Below the pieces are notes generated by a model. That model was given only the letters and a program-made list of their open reading frames with translations. It was not told the DNA's origin and searched no databases. From Rhodobacteraceae bacterium UBA6197 (GTDB lineage Bacteria > Pseudomonadota > Alphaproteobacteria > Rhodobacterales > Rhodobacteraceae), in assembly GCA_002422085.1 (NCBI GenBank), contig DISZ01000004.1:79284-143283 (forward strand): DNA of 64,000 bases, written 5' to 3'. Both the position numbers and the translations under genes were made by a program. Positions 62,785-64,000 of this stretch are shown in pieces (the first letter of the stretch is position 1; every line of letters starts with the position of its first letter).

Positions 62785-63179
62785 TCTCCAGAGCCTCCAA
62801 TTCAGTCGTTCGTTTCTGTTCCGTCGCCATGGTCGTTTGGGGCGCAATCCGCAGTTTCGCGATAGCGCGACCAGTCTAGGACGAGGCCGCCCTCTGCGTC
62901 GACCCTCGCCGGATCTCCTGCGACTCGAAGACACGGGGTGAGGGCGCGTCACAGGTTTGTGCCATCTTCGCCTTCGGCTTGCCTATCGCCGTCGCTTGAC
63001 CGGATCGCCAGAGTGCGGGCGACGCCAGTCTTTGCCTTCGCACCCAAGCGCCGCTGCGGTGATCGACAAATTCGCGCCGGCGTGGTTGCCCCGCGGTGGG
63101 CCGCTTTCGATCCGAAAGGGTCTTGCGCAGGGTCGCCAGCGCCGAAACCGCGCCGAAATCGAAGCTGTCGTTCACCCCG
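62785..63179. other. Upstream region of maoC-pta, no gene seen
   Basis: About 395 bp before the maoC-pta start. A minus-strand frame in the right part (about 63050-63200) may continue the decayed PHA synthase (SFDFGAVSALATL), but similarity is too thin to mark as a gene. Confidence 0.4.
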
Positions 63180-63344
63180 GACATGATCGCCCTCCGTCGG
63201 GTTTCGCCACGTGATCTTGAACACCCTGTGGCCCTGATCGACAAGATGTTTGACCCTCGAACAGTCGGGCGACAGATCGAGAATGTGACGCTTTCCGATC
63301 CGGGCCAGCACGATCAGCACCAGCACGATCCGGACCGGTCCGGG
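63180..63344 (-). pseudogene. PHA synthase (PhaC) fragment
   Basis: The minus strand reads RIVLVLIVLARIGKRHILDL, then SPDCSRVKHLVDQGHRVFKI and TWRNPTEGDH. This is the segment between the N-terminal domain and the lipase box of class I polyhydroxyalkanoate synthases (compare YILDLxPENSxVxYLVEQGH and MISWRNP). Nothing before or after in frame can be aligned, and the catalytic cysteine region is absent. Confidence 0.7.
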
Positions 63345-63631
63345 GCGAGCGATCTTGGGCGAGGGTGCAAAACGGGCGCGGTCAGGTGATTGCGACGATT
63401 GAACGGCCCCGCACCAGGCGGAAGAGACGTCGATCCAGGTTCTATATCTCGGAGCGCCGGAATCCGGCCAAGACAGAGCCGAGGAATAGGGGAACGGTCG
63501 TTTTGGCGGGTGGGAACTGCCATCACTGCCCGCCAGAAAGCGGTGCGCCATTTCGGGTCCGGCGCAACATTGTGTTGCATCACCGTCGAAAAAGGGGGCA
63601 AACAGCCCCGAAAATCGAGGAAATGGGAACG

Positions 63632-63760
63632 ATGCCCGAGAACGCAGCGCCAACGAAGCGAGGCATATCGCACGTCCGGAGGGCTGCGCGGCTGTCGGTT
63701 GCCCCGATGATGCACTGGACGGACCGATCGCCAATCACCCATAGAATAAGGCGCTTTTGA
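63632..63760 (+). pseudogene. tRNA-dihydrouridine synthase DusA, N-terminal fragment
   Basis: ATG 63632 opens MPENAAPTKRGIS, then AARLSVAPMMHWTDRSPITH, and stops at 63760 after 42 codons. RLSVAPMMDWTDRH is the invariant opening of DusA proteins (FMN-binding barrel start), normally followed by about 300 more residues. Only the first strand remains, and the family aspartate in MMDWTD is histidine here. Confidence 0.7.
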
Positions 63761-63864
63761 AACGCTCTATATCTCATGTAGCACTTTTTTCTTCTAAAAC
63801 CGATGTGCAATGCGTCCATGCGTTGAACGTCTCAGGAATTTCGAGCATCAGCAAGAACGAAAAA

Positions 63865-63883
63865 AGGGCCGCGATGCGGCCCT
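63865..63883 (-). terminator. Terminator-like hairpin for a leftward transcript
   Basis: AGGGCCGC-GAT-GCGGCCCT, an 8-bp perfect stem with a 3-nt loop. On the minus strand it is followed by a run of six U residues (plus-strand AAAAAA at 63860-63865), so it would terminate a transcript coming from beyond the right edge. Confidence 0.7.
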
Positions 63884-63909
63884 GACCTGCCCCCGGTCGT
63901 CCCCCGATC
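63883..63909 (+). repeat. Possible IS3-type element end
   Basis: TGACCTGCCCCCGGTCG here is identical to the left end of the deleted IS3 element at 6219, and the following bases stay similar. It may mark the end of another copy that continues past the window's right edge. No transposase sequence is visible in the last 90 bp. Confidence 0.4.
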
Positions 63910-64000
63910 AAAACAAGAGTCCTTGGGGCAGTGCTCTGCCACCCTACTTTGGACCGCCAGTAGATAGGATTTTCGGAGCTATGCCCGAAAGTTGGTGACG

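Noticed and set aside
63900..64000. tRNA-like stretch on the minus strand (GGCAGAGCACTGCC)
   Set aside because: Resembles a D-arm and anticodon stem start but no acceptor stem, T-loop or CCA end can be formed.
1..64000. CRISPR array, prophage, rRNA or clear riboswitch
   Set aside because: No regularly spaced direct repeats, no phage structural genes, and no rRNA or conserved riboswitch core seen on reading through; a covariance-model scan would be needed to exclude small RNAs.

Overview
The window looks like chromosomal DNA of a GC-rich alphaproteobacterium, most likely a Rhodobacterales (Rhodobacter/Roseobacter-type) organism. The gene set supports this: a taurine-pyruvate aminotransferase, a dimethylglycine-dehydrogenase-like flavoprotein, two polyamine-type ABC transporters linked to amine catabolism, a MaoC-phosphotransacetylase fusion next to acetate kinase, and a sodium-type N-ATPase operon. 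This placement is inferred from protein content; no rRNA or tRNA gene was seen.

Layout. 0-3 kb (minus): distal part of an N-ATPase operon (atpD-C-Q-R-B; atpB runs off the left edge). 3.2-6.7 kb: decayed IS3-family DNA and three small secreted or membrane genes, the first frameshifted. 6.9-11.9 kb (minus): BMP-type nucleoside ABC transporter. 12.7-14.8 kb: a large secreted HExxH protein. 15.1-25.2 kb (minus): an amine-catabolic operon (flavoprotein, aldehyde dehydrogenase, Asp/Glu racemase family protein, RidA, CMD-family protein, class III aminotransferase) with a divergent GcvA-like LysR gene. Its first gene is split by a 3.37-kb recombinase-in-trio (RIT) element. 27.0-32.3 kb (plus): amidase plus PotABCD-type transporter, ending in a clear terminator. 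33.8-37.3 kb: an unrecognised secreted/membrane/serine-protease-like cassette. 38.3-41.7 kb: a ferric-reductase-like flavohaem protein and an SLC13 permease. 41.9-52.3 kb (minus): taurine-pyruvate aminotransferase, a ProC-like reductase, a PAS protein, an NtrC-like regulator without GAFTGA, a second PotDABC transporter and an aldehyde dehydrogenase. 53.0-56.9 kb (plus): ECF sigma factor, zinc-finger anti-sigma, DUF6789 membrane protein, hydrolase-OsmC fusion, patatin. 57.7-59.7 kb: cytochrome P460-like protein and YiiX-like protein. 60.2-62.8 kb (minus): acetate kinase and MaoC-Pta. The right end holds only gene fragments.

Two features stand out. (1) The RIT element sits inside the flavoprotein gene so that joining its two flanking ATGC copies restores one 787-codon reading frame. 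(2) Two halves of one IS3-type transposase lie 29 kb apart in opposite orientation. They break at the same point of the protein, which suggests that about 29.4 kb (roughly 3.26-32.64 kb) was inverted through that IS copy.

The window is also rich in decaying genes: SDR, NAD(P)H-hydrate epimerase, YeeE/YedE, PHA synthase and DusA fragments, and IS remnants. Functionally most intact genes take up and break down amines, polyamines, nucleosides and taurine-like compounds, with envelope and stress functions between them.
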